From Candidatus Gastranaerophilales bacterium (GTDB taxonomy: Bacteria > Cyanobacteriota > Vampirovibrionia > Gastranaerophilales > Gastranaerophilaceae): DNA of 64,000 bases. Under the pieces are notes generated by a model. That model searched no databases and was not told the origin of the DNA. It saw only the letters and a list, made by a program, of their open reading frames with translations. Each line of letters opens with the position of its first letter. Positions within the stretch are counted from its first letter, which is position 1. The position numbers were made by a program, and so were the translations under genes. The DNA lies in NCBI GenBank assembly GCA_944324305.1, contig CALUVV010000002.1:1-64000 (forward strand). Reading direction: 5' to 3'. Positions 18,429 to 26,654 of the stretch are shown one piece after another.

Positions 18429-18989
18429 ATGGAAAAGACTTTATATCAGATATTCAAAACTTTTTTCAAGGTAGGGACTTTATTGCTGGGCGGCGGATAC
18501 GTAATTTTACCGCTTTTGCAATCCGAACTTGTTGATAAAAAAAATTGGATAAATGATGATGAATTATGTGAATATTACGCATTAAGCCAGAGTGTTCCGG
18601 GGATTATAGCCGCAAATACCGCTATTTTTGTGGGATATAAACTAAGGAGAACAGCGGGAGCGTTCGCCGCTACTCTCGGGATTGTCATGCCTGCATTTAT
18701 TTCAATAATAATTGTTGCAAGATTATTAGAAGAAATTATCAAGCTGAAATTTATTCAAAGTATATTCTGGGGCGTGGGAATAGGTGTTTTAATATTAATA
18801 TTTCTTGCTGTAAAAGAAATGTGGAGAAAAAGTATTGTTGATAAATTCACCTGCTGGATATTTTTCATAACATTCATACTGTCAGCCTGCTTTAAAGCTC
18901 CGCCTGCGGCTTTGATTATTCTTGCAATTTTTATCGGCATATGGCTGCCGTTTCAGAAAAAAATAGAATACGGGGATAAGGAAGAATGA
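18429..18989 (+). CDS. Chromate transporter family, first half-size subunit
   Basis: 186 residues from ATG 18429 (a TTG at 18411 is possible but less likely). The family signature 'FKVGTLLLGGGYVILPLLQSELV' and the 'ALSQSVPGIIAANTAIFVGYK' segment are present, with about six membrane helices. This is a short-chain ChrA half. Known pairs of such halves form one chromate or anion transporter of opposite topology. Its stop overlaps the start of the second half by four bases (ATGA), so they are translationally coupled. Actual substrate specificity is unproven. Confidence 0.88.
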   Translation: MEKTLYQIFKTFFKVGTLLLGGGYVILPLLQSELVDKKNWINDDELCEYYALSQSVPGIIAANTAIFVGYKLRRTAGAFAATLGIVMPAFISIIIVARLLEEIIKLKFIQSIFWGVGIGVLILIFLAVKEMWRKSIVDKFTCWIFFITFILSACFKAPPAALIILAIFIGIWLPFQKKIEYGDKEE

Positions 18990-19519
18990 TGATATATTTA
19001 AAATTATTTTTGGAATTCTTTCACATCGGCTTATTTTCTTTCGGAGGCGGATATGCGACTTTGCCGTTTTTATATCATATAGCAGATGTCCAAAAATGGT
19101 ATACAACAAAACAGCTTTCGGATATGATTGCTGTTTCATCAATCACTCCGGGGCCTGTCGGGGTAAACGTTGCAACGTTTGCAGGGTTTACGACGGCAGG
19201 AGTAACAGGAGCTTTCGTTGCGACAGCGTCTGTAATCCTTCCGTCATTAATAATAATTATTATAATCTCGAAGCTATTAGAACAATTCAGACATAATAAA
19301 TACGTTCAATCCGTAATTTACACATTAAAGCCTGCGGGGTGCGGCTTGCTTGCTGCTGTAGGCGTTGATATGTTTATTAACAATATAAATCTTTTCGGAA
19401 TGGTTCTTCTCGTAGGATTATTTATTGCAAGCATTACGGAAAAAAGAGATCCGCTTTTTTATCTTGGAGTATCCGCGTTAGTGGGATTAATTGCGGGATT
19501 TTTTAATTTAACCGGTTAA
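18986..19519 (+). CDS. Chromate transporter family, second half-size subunit
   Basis: 177 residues with 'FFHIGLFSFGGGYATLPFLYHI' and 'AVSSITPGPVGVNVATFAGF', the same motif order as the first half. It would combine with the preceding protein into the full transporter. Its last 17 bases overlap the convergent ComM gene. No chromate-resistance regulator is nearby, so a housekeeping anion role is equally possible. Confidence 0.88.
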   Translation: MMIYLKLFLEFFHIGLFSFGGGYATLPFLYHIADVQKWYTTKQLSDMIAVSSITPGPVGVNVATFAGFTTAGVTGAFVATASVILPSLIIIIIISKLLEQFRHNKYVQSVIYTLKPAGCGLLAAVGVDMFINNINLFGMVLLVGLFIASITEKRDPLFYLGVSALVGLIAGFFNLTG

Positions 19520-21035
19520 ACATCCTGTACTGCAGAGCCTGCATCAGGTGTGTTTGCCGAATATCTTGAGAGCCGTCAAGGTCTGCGATTGTTCTTGCAA
19601 GCTTTAATATTCTGTCGTAACGTCTGCCTGAAAGCTGATATTTAACAGCGGCTGTTTTTAATAAAGCGGCACTTGGTTTATCAATCTGGCAATATTTTCT
19701 GATAAGCTTGGAAGTAAGTTCGGAATTTGTGAGAATTCCGTCGTCTTTATATCGTTCAGCCTGCATCTGCCTTGCTTTTATAACACGCTTACGGATATCT
19801 GCAGATGTTTCAGTTGAAGGCTGCGTGTTTAGAAGTTCTTCCGCCGTAAGCCTCGGAACTTCTACATGCAGGTCAATTCTGTCAAGCAAAGGTCCCGAAA
19901 GCCTTGACTGATATCTGCCGATTTGAAATTCCGAACAGGTGCATTGTTTTTCCTTGTCTCCGAGATAGCCGCATGGACAGGGATTCATCGCGCCAAGAAG
20001 CATAAATTTTGCGGGATATTTTATTGAATGCCGTGTTCTTGAAATAATAATTTCACCGTCCTCAAGCGGCTGCCGCAAAACTTCCAAAACACTGCGCGGG
20101 AACTCCACCATTTCGTCAAGAAACAAAACACCCCTGTGTGCAAGAGTAATTTCACCCGGTTTCGGGTTTGAGCCTCCGCCGATTATGCCGTTTGCTGATG
20201 CTGTATGGTGAACAGCTCTGAATGGCCGTTTTGTCATTAAAGGTTCATTAGGCGTCAAAAGTCCGCATATACTGTATATTTTAGTCAGTTCAAGAGCTTC
20301 CGAAAGTTCAAGAGGCGGCAAAATTGACGCAAAGCATTTTGCCATAAGAGTTTTGCCTGACCCCGGAGAACCTGTCATTAACATATTATGACCGCCTGCA
20401 GCTGCAATTTCCAATGCCCGCTTTGCTTTCTGCTGGCCTTTTACGTCCTTAAAATCATAAGTATATTCCTGCTTTGCACCTTCAATTAAGTATTTATTTA
20501 TATCAATAAGCGTAGGTTTAATCCGTGCATCTGCAAAATGGTTTACAACATCTGCAAGACAATGCGCACCCAATATATTAACTCCGCCCGCAAGTGCTGC
20601 TTCCGATGCATTAACATCGGGAACAAAAATATTTTGTATTCCTGCATCTTTAAGTCCTAGTATCAAAGGCAAAACACCGTTTACATTTCTGAGTGTCCCG
20701 TCAAGAGAAAGTTCTCCGATAAATGCATAATCTTTAATTTTTTCTTCATCAAGAATTCCTTCCTCGACCAGAAGTCCGACAGCAATAGGAAGGTCAAAGT
20801 TTGATCCTTCTTTTTTTAAATCTGCAGGTGCCAAATTTATAACAACTTTTTTAGCGGGAAAAGTAAAGCCCGAATTTTTTATTGCGGAGCGCACCCTGTC
20901 ACGCGCTTCATTAATTGCCGCATCAGGCAGACCGACAATGGAAAATGCAGGAAGTGAATTTAATACATCGGTTTCCACAGAAACCTTGTATGCTTCCAAA
21001 CCTATTACCGCTCCTGTTGTTACTTTATTTACCAT
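19503..21035 (-). CDS. comM: YifB/ComM family Mg-chelatase-like AAA+ ATPase
   Basis: 510 residues, full length. The N-terminal Lon-like fold ('GLEAYKVSVETDVLNSLPAFSIVGLPDAA') is followed by the AAA+ core with Walker A 'GSPGSGKT' near residue 218, Walker B 'GVLFLDEM', and the cysteine cluster 'NPCPCGYLGDKEKQCTC'. Known ComM proteins are hexameric helicases that promote branch migration during natural transformation. Together with the pilus genes and ComF in this window it hints at competence, which is inference. Confidence 0.92.
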   Translation of the reverse strand: MVNKVTTGAVIGLEAYKVSVETDVLNSLPAFSIVGLPDAAINEARDRVRSAIKNSGFTFPAKKVVINLAPADLKKEGSNFDLPIAVGLLVEEGILDEEKIKDYAFIGELSLDGTLRNVNGVLPLILGLKDAGIQNIFVPDVNASEAALAGGVNILGAHCLADVVNHFADARIKPTLIDINKYLIEGAKQEYTYDFKDVKGQQKAKRALEIAAAGGHNMLMTGSPGSGKTLMAKCFASILPPLELSEALELTKIYSICGLLTPNEPLMTKRPFRAVHHTASANGIIGGGSNPKPGEITLAHRGVLFLDEMVEFPRSVLEVLRQPLEDGEIIISRTRHSIKYPAKFMLLGAMNPCPCGYLGDKEKQCTCSEFQIGRYQSRLSGPLLDRIDLHVEVPRLTAEELLNTQPSTETSADIRKRVIKARQMQAERYKDDGILTNSELTSKLIRKYCQIDKPSAALLKTAAVKYQLSGRRYDRILKLARTIADLDGSQDIRQTHLMQALQYRMFNRLN

Positions 21036-21077
21036 ACAAATATACTACTACAAATATGTTTATTGTATAATCGGGTT

Positions 21078-22055
21078 ATGAATATTTTAGCAATTAATTT
21101 CGGCGGGATAGGTGATGAAATATTTTTTCTGCCCGCGCTTATATCATTAAAAAAAGAATTCCCGAATTCTAAAATTACGCTCGCCTTAGAGCCCAGAAGC
21201 AAAAGCGTTAAAGATTTAACTGATGTTATTGATGATTTATTCCTTATTGATGTAAAAGGCAAAAATAAATACATGGAACTTTTAAAACTGGTGTATTTAG
21301 CCCGCAGGATGGATTTTGACCTTGTAGTATCATCAGGCGGCAATAAATTAATCAGTATCCTTTTGACACTAACGGGAATTAAAAAGAGATACGGATACGA
21401 TACAGGGAAATTAAGCAAAATATTATTGACAGAAGCCGTTCCTTTAAACAAAAATCAATATGCCTGCGCAATGTATCATGATTTGGTAACCCCGATTACA
21501 AACCACAAAACATATCTGCCTGAAATCAATGTTGAACAGCAGGAAAAAATCCCTAATTCGGTTTTAATCCACCCCGGAGTAAGTAAAATGAGCATTCAAA
21601 AAGGTATGATTAAAACAATTTCCGCGGAAATTTGGGCTGAAACTGTAGATTTACTTATTGAAAAAGGCAAACATGTTATTTTAGCAGGCGGCCCTGATGA
21701 TAAAGAAGTTATAGAAACCATCCGCAAGAATACAAAAAATAAAAATTTTGAAGATTATTACGGAAAAACAAAAAGCTTAAAAGATTTGGCTGTTCTTATC
21801 GGAAAAGCCGAAAAATTTATATGTTCCGATTCCGCACCCTTACATGTTGCAGTCGCAATGAAAACCAAAACTTTTGTAATCTTTGGACCAACAGATGATA
21901 ACAAATTAATCCCCAAATCTGACAAAGTAATTGCAATAAAAGCACAGGATACCTGTCCGATAAAACCGTGCCTTTGGGAACACAGACAAACAACCTGCAA
22001 AGATTTAAAATGTTTAAAAATTACCCCAAAATACATTACAGACTTGATTAATTAA
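21078..22055 (+). CDS. Glycosyltransferase family 9 (heptosyltransferase-like)
   Basis: 325 residues from ATG 21078 (a TTG at 21063 is less likely). The GT9 N-terminal pattern 'ILAINFGGIGDEIFFLPAL' is present, and the C-terminal half has 'FICSDSAPLHVAVAMKTKTFVIFGPTDD', the donor-binding region. A cysteine-containing tail ('CPIKPCLWEH..CKDLKCLK') fits ADP-heptose transferases. It probably adds a sugar during lipopolysaccharide core assembly. It is followed 14 bases later by a small lineage-type gene. Confidence 0.87.
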   Translation: MNILAINFGGIGDEIFFLPALISLKKEFPNSKITLALEPRSKSVKDLTDVIDDLFLIDVKGKNKYMELLKLVYLARRMDFDLVVSSGGNKLISILLTLTGIKKRYGYDTGKLSKILLTEAVPLNKNQYACAMYHDLVTPITNHKTYLPEINVEQQEKIPNSVLIHPGVSKMSIQKGMIKTISAEIWAETVDLLIEKGKHVILAGGPDDKEVIETIRKNTKNKNFEDYYGKTKSLKDLAVLIGKAEKFICSDSAPLHVAVAMKTKTFVIFGPTDDNKLIPKSDKVIAIKAQDTCPIKPCLWEHRQTTCKDLKCLKITPKYITDLIN

Positions 22056-22069
22056 AGAAAGGAAAAAAA

Positions 22070-22450
22070 ATGAATATAGCAAAAGTACAGAACACCCCAT
22101 CGTTTCAGGGACTAAACTGCAGTAGAGATATGCCTGAAGTAATTAAAACTACCGTTGAAAAATCGAAGGCTTTTGCAAAGTTTGGGCAAAAATACAATGC
22201 AGATGTGGATTACGTGCAATTACAAAGTTCAACGCGACAGGTGCACCCCGCACTTCTAATAAGTAACATTGCCCCAAAAGGTATACAAAAATTAATTGAC
22301 AAAATCAAAGGTATAAATGGAAAAAGACAATTTATGTACATATCAACAGTAGGCACAAAAGAACAAGATTTACACAAAGAAATCATATCTGCCTCAAGTG
22401 ATTTTGTTATTAACAAATATAGAAGAGCATTTAAAAACAAGAAACAATAA
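22070..22450 (+). CDS. Small hypothetical protein with N-terminal F-x-G motif
   Basis: 126 residues, not recognised. The N terminus 'MNIAKVQNTPSFQGL' resembles those of the proteins at 30073 ('NPQFTAG') and 52989 ('PVSFGEG'). The rest is basic and mixed alpha/beta-like, with no membrane helix and a single cysteine (Cys18). It has an AAAGGAAA ribosome site, and its terminator follows directly. It probably shares a transcript with the GT9 gene. Confidence 0.65.
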   Translation: MNIAKVQNTPSFQGLNCSRDMPEVIKTTVEKSKAFAKFGQKYNADVDYVQLQSSTRQVHPALLISNIAPKGIQKLIDKIKGINGKRQFMYISTVGTKEQDLHKEIISASSDFVINKYRRAFKNKKQ

Positions 22451-22477
22451 AAAAACAGGTGATACACCTGTTTTTTT
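22451..22477 (+). terminator. Intrinsic terminator
   Basis: Hairpin ACAGGTGATACACCTGT flanked by A5 and followed by T7, directly after the stop of the small protein. It is nearly symmetric, so it may also serve the convergent HD gene. Confidence 0.85.
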
Positions 22478-22481
22478 ATTG

Positions 22482-23114
22482 TTAATTCACATTAAATATT
22501 TCAGTATCGTACAATTCTTCAAAAATTTTTCTTAATTGTTCTTTATCTGAAATTATTTTACGCAACTCTCGCAAGCGTTTAGCATTTTTAGAATTTTCAA
22601 ACCACAATTTCATATATCCGCCTTCAGCATACTTTTCAGCCATGTGCTTGAGAAGATTAGCCCAATGTTGTTCTTTATCATTTGAAGGAGAATTTGCAAT
22701 TGAATATTGAATAGTACGTTTAATAATTTTTAAAGGAACAATATCACGGTCAGCTTCCGCCACAATTTTGCCGTAAATATTTCTCGGAGGATTTTTTGAA
22801 GATGCTCTGTGGTCTTCTACTGCTTCCTTCATTATTTTAATCTCATCTTCCGAAAACCATTGCCTTAAGGCATTATCAGCTTCCAGAATTTTGCCTGAAA
22901 CTATATGGTGAAATTCTCTGCCTTCACATAAGCCCAAATCATGATATGCAGCTATAACATATGCATAATCAAGGTTTGCATTACAATCCGCAGCTAATTT
23001 CAAACTTTTTTCTATAACCGTTCTGACATGCTCAATTCCATGCCCTTTATCAAATTCAGAATACTCAGGTAATATATTATTTTCTATATATTCTTCTAAT
23101 TTTTTATTAAACAT
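22482..23114 (-). CDS. HD-domain phosphohydrolase
   Basis: 210 residues. Metal-ligand motifs of the HD superfamily appear in order: 'HGIEHVRTV' near residue 24, 'AAYHDLGL' near residue 51, 'HH' near residue 64, and 'EADRDIV' near residue 120. Small HD proteins hydrolyse nucleotides or other phosphate esters, and the exact substrate cannot be read here. It starts at ATG 23114, 27 bases after the end of the pilin gene at 23142 on the same strand, so it may be co-transcribed with it. Confidence 0.83.
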   Translation of the reverse strand: MFNKKLEEYIENNILPEYSEFDKGHGIEHVRTVIEKSLKLAADCNANLDYAYVIAAYHDLGLCEGREFHHIVSGKILEADNALRQWFSEDEIKIMKEAVEDHRASSKNPPRNIYGKIVAEADRDIVPLKIIKRTIQYSIANSPSNDKEQHWANLLKHMAEKYAEGGYMKLWFENSKNAKRLRELRKIISDKEQLRKIFEELYDTEIFNVN

Positions 23115-23141
23115 ATAATGAAATATACATAAAAATAAGGA

Positions 23142-23813
23142 TTACGGCAAGTTTTTAAAGTAATCCGGGTCAGTAAAAGCCTTATATGCACAGGCTACAC
23201 CATTGAAACTATTTGTAGAATTTTTCGAACAATAAACATTTTTGTTATTATAATATGTTCCTTCCGCTCCCATAGGAACAAGTTTACCGGTATCATTAAG
23301 AATTTGGAATGTAAATAAATCATGCCCCCATTTATTAGGTTTCTTATTATATCCGTTGACATCAATACTTATTATTATAGGTCTTGAACCGTCATTATCA
23401 ATCATTACAAACATACCGTCAGACAACATAAATTGCCCCTCATCAAATAAATAGTTTAGGATATCTCCCCCGTTATATGTTTTATAAATATCCGAATGAT
23501 AATCGATTGCTCCTTCATCATCTTTCCCTAAGCCTTCACAATCTTCCTGCCCGCAATCATTAAGGAGATTAAAATATTTTTTAAAAACAGGAGCAAAACT
23601 ATCACCACCATAATTCGCCTGATTTGCAATAACACCTTGATCATCGTTCATTCTTACTAATGCCTGAGATAAAACACTATAACCTTTTTTCATAGCAGTT
23701 TCATACTGTTTAGCTCTGAGATTATTAATTACAGAAGGCAGCGTTAAAGCTGCAACAATACCGATAATGCCTAAAGTAATAAGAACCTCAGCTAATGTAA
23801 ATGCTGTTTTCAT
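23142..23813 (-). CDS. Type IV pilin-like protein, short leader (paralogue 3)
   Basis: 223 residues beginning MKTA|FTLAEVLITLGIIG, with cleavage expected after Ala4. The body is divergent from paralogues 1, 4 and 5 but keeps the 'GxDLFTFQILNDTGK' strand pair and paired cysteines ('CGQEDCEG'). It lacks a G tract. Its promoter region overlaps a perfect 15-base inverted repeat at 23836-23869, shared with a divergent XRE repressor gene at 23917. This suggests regulated expression. Confidence 0.87.
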   Translation of the reverse strand: MKTAFTLAEVLITLGIIGIVAALTLPSVINNLRAKQYETAMKKGYSVLSQALVRMNDDQGVIANQANYGGDSFAPVFKKYFNLLNDCGQEDCEGLGKDDEGAIDYHSDIYKTYNGGDILNYLFDEGQFMLSDGMFVMIDNDGSRPIIISIDVNGYNKKPNKWGHDLFTFQILNDTGKLVPMGAEGTYYNNKNVYCSKNSTNSFNGVACAYKAFTDPDYFKNLP

Positions 23814-23835
23814 AATATCTCTCCATTATTATTAT

Positions 23836-23869
23836 AATACTTACTAGTAGAATACTACTAGTAAGTATT
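23836..23869. promoter_or_regulatory. Perfect 15-bp inverted repeat, candidate XRE operator
   Basis: Arms AATACTTACTAGTAG and CTACTAGTAAGTATT around a four-base centre (AATA), lying between the divergent pilin and XRE genes. One arm abuts a TATAAT (23831-23836, minus strand) just upstream of the pilin ribosome site. The position and perfect symmetry suit an operator for the adjacent XRE protein. Confidence 0.7.
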
Positions 23870-23880
23870 AGTCTACTCGC

Positions 23881-23909
23881 TTAAATAATTATTGTCAAGC
23901 AATTATAAT
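23881..23909 (+). promoter_or_regulatory. Promoter of the XRE gene, likely leaderless transcript
   Basis: TTAAAT (23881-23886), 17 bases, TATAAT (23904-23909). Only seven bases separate the -10 box from ATG 23917, so transcription should start at or next to the start codon. Confidence 0.6.
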
Positions 23910-23916
23910 TTTTTGT

Positions 23917-24135
23917 ATGAAAGATGCCCGCAACAAAATATTTGCCAGAAATCTTAAAGCTGAAAGATACCGCAAAGGTATAACACAGTCAGAGCTTGCA
24001 GAGTACACGAATGTCAGCGAAAGTACAATAAGCCTTTTGGAACGCGGAGTACAAACTCCTTCCATATTTCTGGTACATGATATTTCGAAAGTTTTGGAAA
24101 TTGATATAAATGATTTGTTAAAAAACGTTCCTTAA
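23917..24135 (+). CDS. XRE-family HTH regulator, divergent from pilin
   Basis: 72 residues, a bare Cro/CI-type domain: 'GITQSELAEYTNVSESTISLLERGVQTPS'. There is no ribosome site; the -10 box lies seven bases upstream, consistent with leaderless translation. It likely binds the inverted repeat at 23836-23869 and regulates the pilin gene and itself. Its stop shares the bases TTAA with the stop of the convergent SDR gene. Confidence 0.85.
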   Translation: MKDARNKIFARNLKAERYRKGITQSELAEYTNVSESTISLLERGVQTPSIFLVHDISKVLEIDINDLLKNVP

Positions 24136-24833
24136 ATTCCTACGCTTAAGCCCGCACAAAGATTTATGGATTGCCCCGTAATTCCTTTTGCATCTTCGGA
24201 AATTAAATATTTACAAAGCTTTGCAACTTCTTCAGGTTTTACAAAACGTTTCTGGGGAATTGTATCAATTATTTCTTCTTTCGAAAATTCGCTGTCCTCA
24301 ATGGAATTCAGTCCGAGTTCAGTTTCAACCCAGCCGGGATTTATTGTATTAACGGTAATCTCATATTCCGCAAGTTCAAGCGCAAGGGATTTTGTCAATC
24401 CTATCAAGCCTGCTTTTGAAGCGGAATAAATACTTGCATAAGCTTCGCCCATAACTCCTGAAATCGAACCTATATTTATAATTCTTCCCCATCTTTGGCC
24501 TTTCATATGAGGAAGTGCTTTAGAGATTAGATATGCGGGAGCTATTAAATCGGTTTGAAAAACTCTTACAATATCTTCTGTTTTCATTGCTTCCAGAGCG
24601 CCGTAAATGTATTCGCCCGCGTTGTTTACAAGAACATCAATATTTTTATCCGTAATAAATTTTGCAAGTTCGTTTATGTCTTTTGACAAATCACACACGC
24701 AGAAACCTTTTGCATTGCAAGCCGCAAGAGCCTGTTCATTTCTGCCTGTAACAAAAACTTCACCGGCACTTTGAAGTTCCCGTGCAATAGCATTGCCTAT
24801 TCCTTTAGAAGCTCCGGTAACAAGTATATTCAT
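24132..24833 (-). CDS. SDR-family oxidoreductase
   Basis: 233 residues with 'VTGASKGIGNAIA' at the N terminus, 'NNAGEYIYG' near residue 89, the catalytic Ser in 'NIGSISGVMG', 'YSASKAG' near residue 140, and the 'INPGWVETE' loop. It resembles FabG-type ketoreductases, but the acceptor cannot be assigned. It is the last gene of the operon NrtR-like, secG, tcdA, SDR, overlapping tcdA by four bases. Confidence 0.87.
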   Translation of the reverse strand: MNILVTGASKGIGNAIARELQSAGEVFVTGRNEQALAACNAKGFCVCDLSKDINELAKFITDKNIDVLVNNAGEYIYGALEAMKTEDIVRVFQTDLIAPAYLISKALPHMKGQRWGRIINIGSISGVMGEAYASIYSASKAGLIGLTKSLALELAEYEITVNTINPGWVETELGLNSIEDSEFSKEEIIDTIPQKRFVKPEEVAKLCKYLISEDAKGITGQSINLCAGLSVGI

Positions 24834-25576
24834 GATTTATACTCCTTTAAAAAACTTTGCGTAATATATGATGCCATAAATATTCCCGCACAGCTCGCCA
24901 CAAACGGGGTTGATGCAGGAGTAATTTTTGTAAATTCAATATTTTCGCCGCTCTTAGTTGTAATTTTTTCGGAAGAAGAAATTTTCTCGCGTACAAAAGG
25001 CTTTTCTCTGCTCGCAACTACGGTAATGCCTTTTTCAATTCCGCGCTTTTTAAGCTGATAAATAATATTAGACACAAACGGCGCGTTTTTATTCTCTATT
25101 TCCGAAATATCCGAAATATAAAGTTTTGACGGGTCTATCCTGTTGCCCGCGCCCATCGAACTTATTACGGGAATACTGTTTTTTACGCAATATTCAAGAA
25201 GTTCAATTTTTGAACGCATAGTGTCAATAGCATCCGCAACATAATTAACACCCGACAAATCCAAATTCCCATTATAAAAATCATCAACCACATTCAGCTT
25301 AATATCAGGATTTATATCTTTTAATCTGCTTTCAAAAAGTTTTGTCTTATTTTGTCCGACGGTTGATTGTAAAGCAACAAGCTGTCTGTTTATATTTGAC
25401 AGAGAAACATTATCGAAATCAATTATTGTTAATTCCCCCAGTCCTGCACGGGCAAGAGCTTCCGCACAAAAACCGCCGACACCGCCAAGCCCGAAAACAG
25501 CAGCATGTTTTAAAGAGAGAAGCTTTTGATTTTCTTCTCCCCAAAACAATATATTTCTTGAAAATATTTCGTCCAT
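24830..25576 (-). CDS. tcdA: tRNA threonylcarbamoyladenosine dehydratase
   Basis: 248 residues of the E1-like ThiF/TcdA family. The nucleotide-binding 'VFGLGGVGGFCAEALARAGLG', 'IIDFDNVSLSNINRQ', and 'YVADAIDTMRSKIELLEYC' are the TcdA signatures. It catalyses ATP-dependent cyclisation of t6A37 to ct6A in tRNA. It starts one base after the secG stop (TAATATG), so translation is coupled. Confidence 0.9.
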   Translation of the reverse strand: MDEIFSRNILFWGEENQKLLSLKHAAVFGLGGVGGFCAEALARAGLGELTIIDFDNVSLSNINRQLVALQSTVGQNKTKLFESRLKDINPDIKLNVVDDFYNGNLDLSGVNYVADAIDTMRSKIELLEYCVKNSIPVISSMGAGNRIDPSKLYISDISEIENKNAPFVSNIIYQLKKRGIEKGITVVASREKPFVREKISSSEKITTKSGENIEFTKITPASTPFVASCAGIFMASYITQSFLKEYKS

Positions 25577-25577
25577 A

Positions 25578-25805
25578 TTACTTAATTATACCGAAGCCTA
25601 AAAGGAACGTACAAACAAGAAATACCGCAGAAACTATTGCAGTAAGCTTGTTTAAGCCTTTTTCCGCGCTTTTTTGCGACGCGAAAACGTGAGATGCACC
25701 GCCAATCCCTGCGATGCCGTCGCCTTTAGGTGAATGTAATAAAATCAAAATTATTAACAATAAAGCTGAAATTATTTGTATTGCCCAAACGAAATTTAAT
25801 AACAT
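25578..25805 (-). CDS. secG: Preprotein translocase subunit SecG
   Basis: 75 residues: two membrane helices (about 5-22 and 54-72) joined by the conserved loop 'LLHSPKGDGIAGIGGASHVFAS'. It assists SecYE-mediated export. The start ATG directly abuts the TAA of the preceding regulator gene. Confidence 0.92.
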   Translation of the reverse strand: MLLNFVWAIQIISALLLIILILLHSPKGDGIAGIGGASHVFASQKSAEKGLNKLTAIVSAVFLVCTFLLGFGIIK

Positions 25806-26492
25806 TTATTTTTTCTCCTTTTTCTTAGAAATAAAGTGGGCTCTTTTTGAATTCAATTTGATATTTTCGAAAGTGTATAATCTTGCGGGTCTTTTTGACG
25901 ATGATTTTGTAAACTCGTCAAGTTCAATCAAACCTTCGGTTGAAAGAGCTTTCTTTCTGAAATTACGCTTATCAAGTTTTTTACCCATAATTAACTCGTA
26001 AGCTTTCTGCATTTCGGTTAATGTAAATTTTTCATTTAAAAGCTGGTATGCAACAGGGCATAATTCCAATCTTTCGCGTGTTCTTTTTAACGAATATTCA
26101 ATAATTTCTTTGTGGTCAAACGCAAGAGGCGGCAAATCTGAAATTTTATGCCAGCCGAGTTCGGGCGTCGGAACAATCTGAATATCTTCCGCTCTGACAA
26201 GTGCAAAGTAAGCGCAAGTTATAACCCTTGCATTCGGGTGGCGGAGCGGATCTCCGAATGTATATAACTGTTCAAGATATACATTATCAATGTCGGTACG
26301 CTCTTTTAAAACTCTCAATGCTGCCTGGTCAAGATTTTCGGATAATCTTACATATCCGCCGGGAATAGCCCATTTATCCTTAAACGGCTCATTAAGACGC
26401 TTTACAAGCAGAACCTGCAATGCATTGTTTTTCATCGTAACTATAACTACGTCTACCGTAATTTCATGAGTTTTTGTTTCGTTAAAAATCAT
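25806..26492 (-). CDS. Nudix-related transcriptional regulator (NrtR-like)
   Basis: 228 residues. A Nudix fold ('VIVTMKNNALQVLLVKRLNEPFKDKWAIPGGYV') is joined to a C-terminal winged-helix region ('LTEMQKAYELIMGKKLDKRNFRKKA'), the NrtR architecture. The Nudix box is degenerate: REUxEE reads as R-V-L-K-E-R, which suits a ligand-sensing rather than catalytic domain. Known NrtR proteins repress NAD metabolism genes and sense ADP-ribose. nadA begins at 63493 but is not adjacent. It leads the operon with secG and tcdA. Confidence 0.82.
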   Translation of the reverse strand: MIFNETKTHEITVDVVIVTMKNNALQVLLVKRLNEPFKDKWAIPGGYVRLSENLDQAALRVLKERTDIDNVYLEQLYTFGDPLRHPNARVITCAYFALVRAEDIQIVPTPELGWHKISDLPPLAFDHKEIIEYSLKRTRERLELCPVAYQLLNEKFTLTEMQKAYELIMGKKLDKRNFRKKALSTEGLIELDEFTKSSSKRPARLYTFENIKLNSKRAHFISKKKEKK

Positions 26493-26654
26493 AAATTTCT
26501 CTGTCCCTAAGATATATAATATAATAAAAATATAAATTTACATTAGTTAATAGTTATTTTTTATTAACAATTTTTAACATGCACAAAACTTTTTATCAAT
26601 TAATTGTATTGCAAATACTTTATATATATACGGGGAATAAATTCAGGGATAAAA

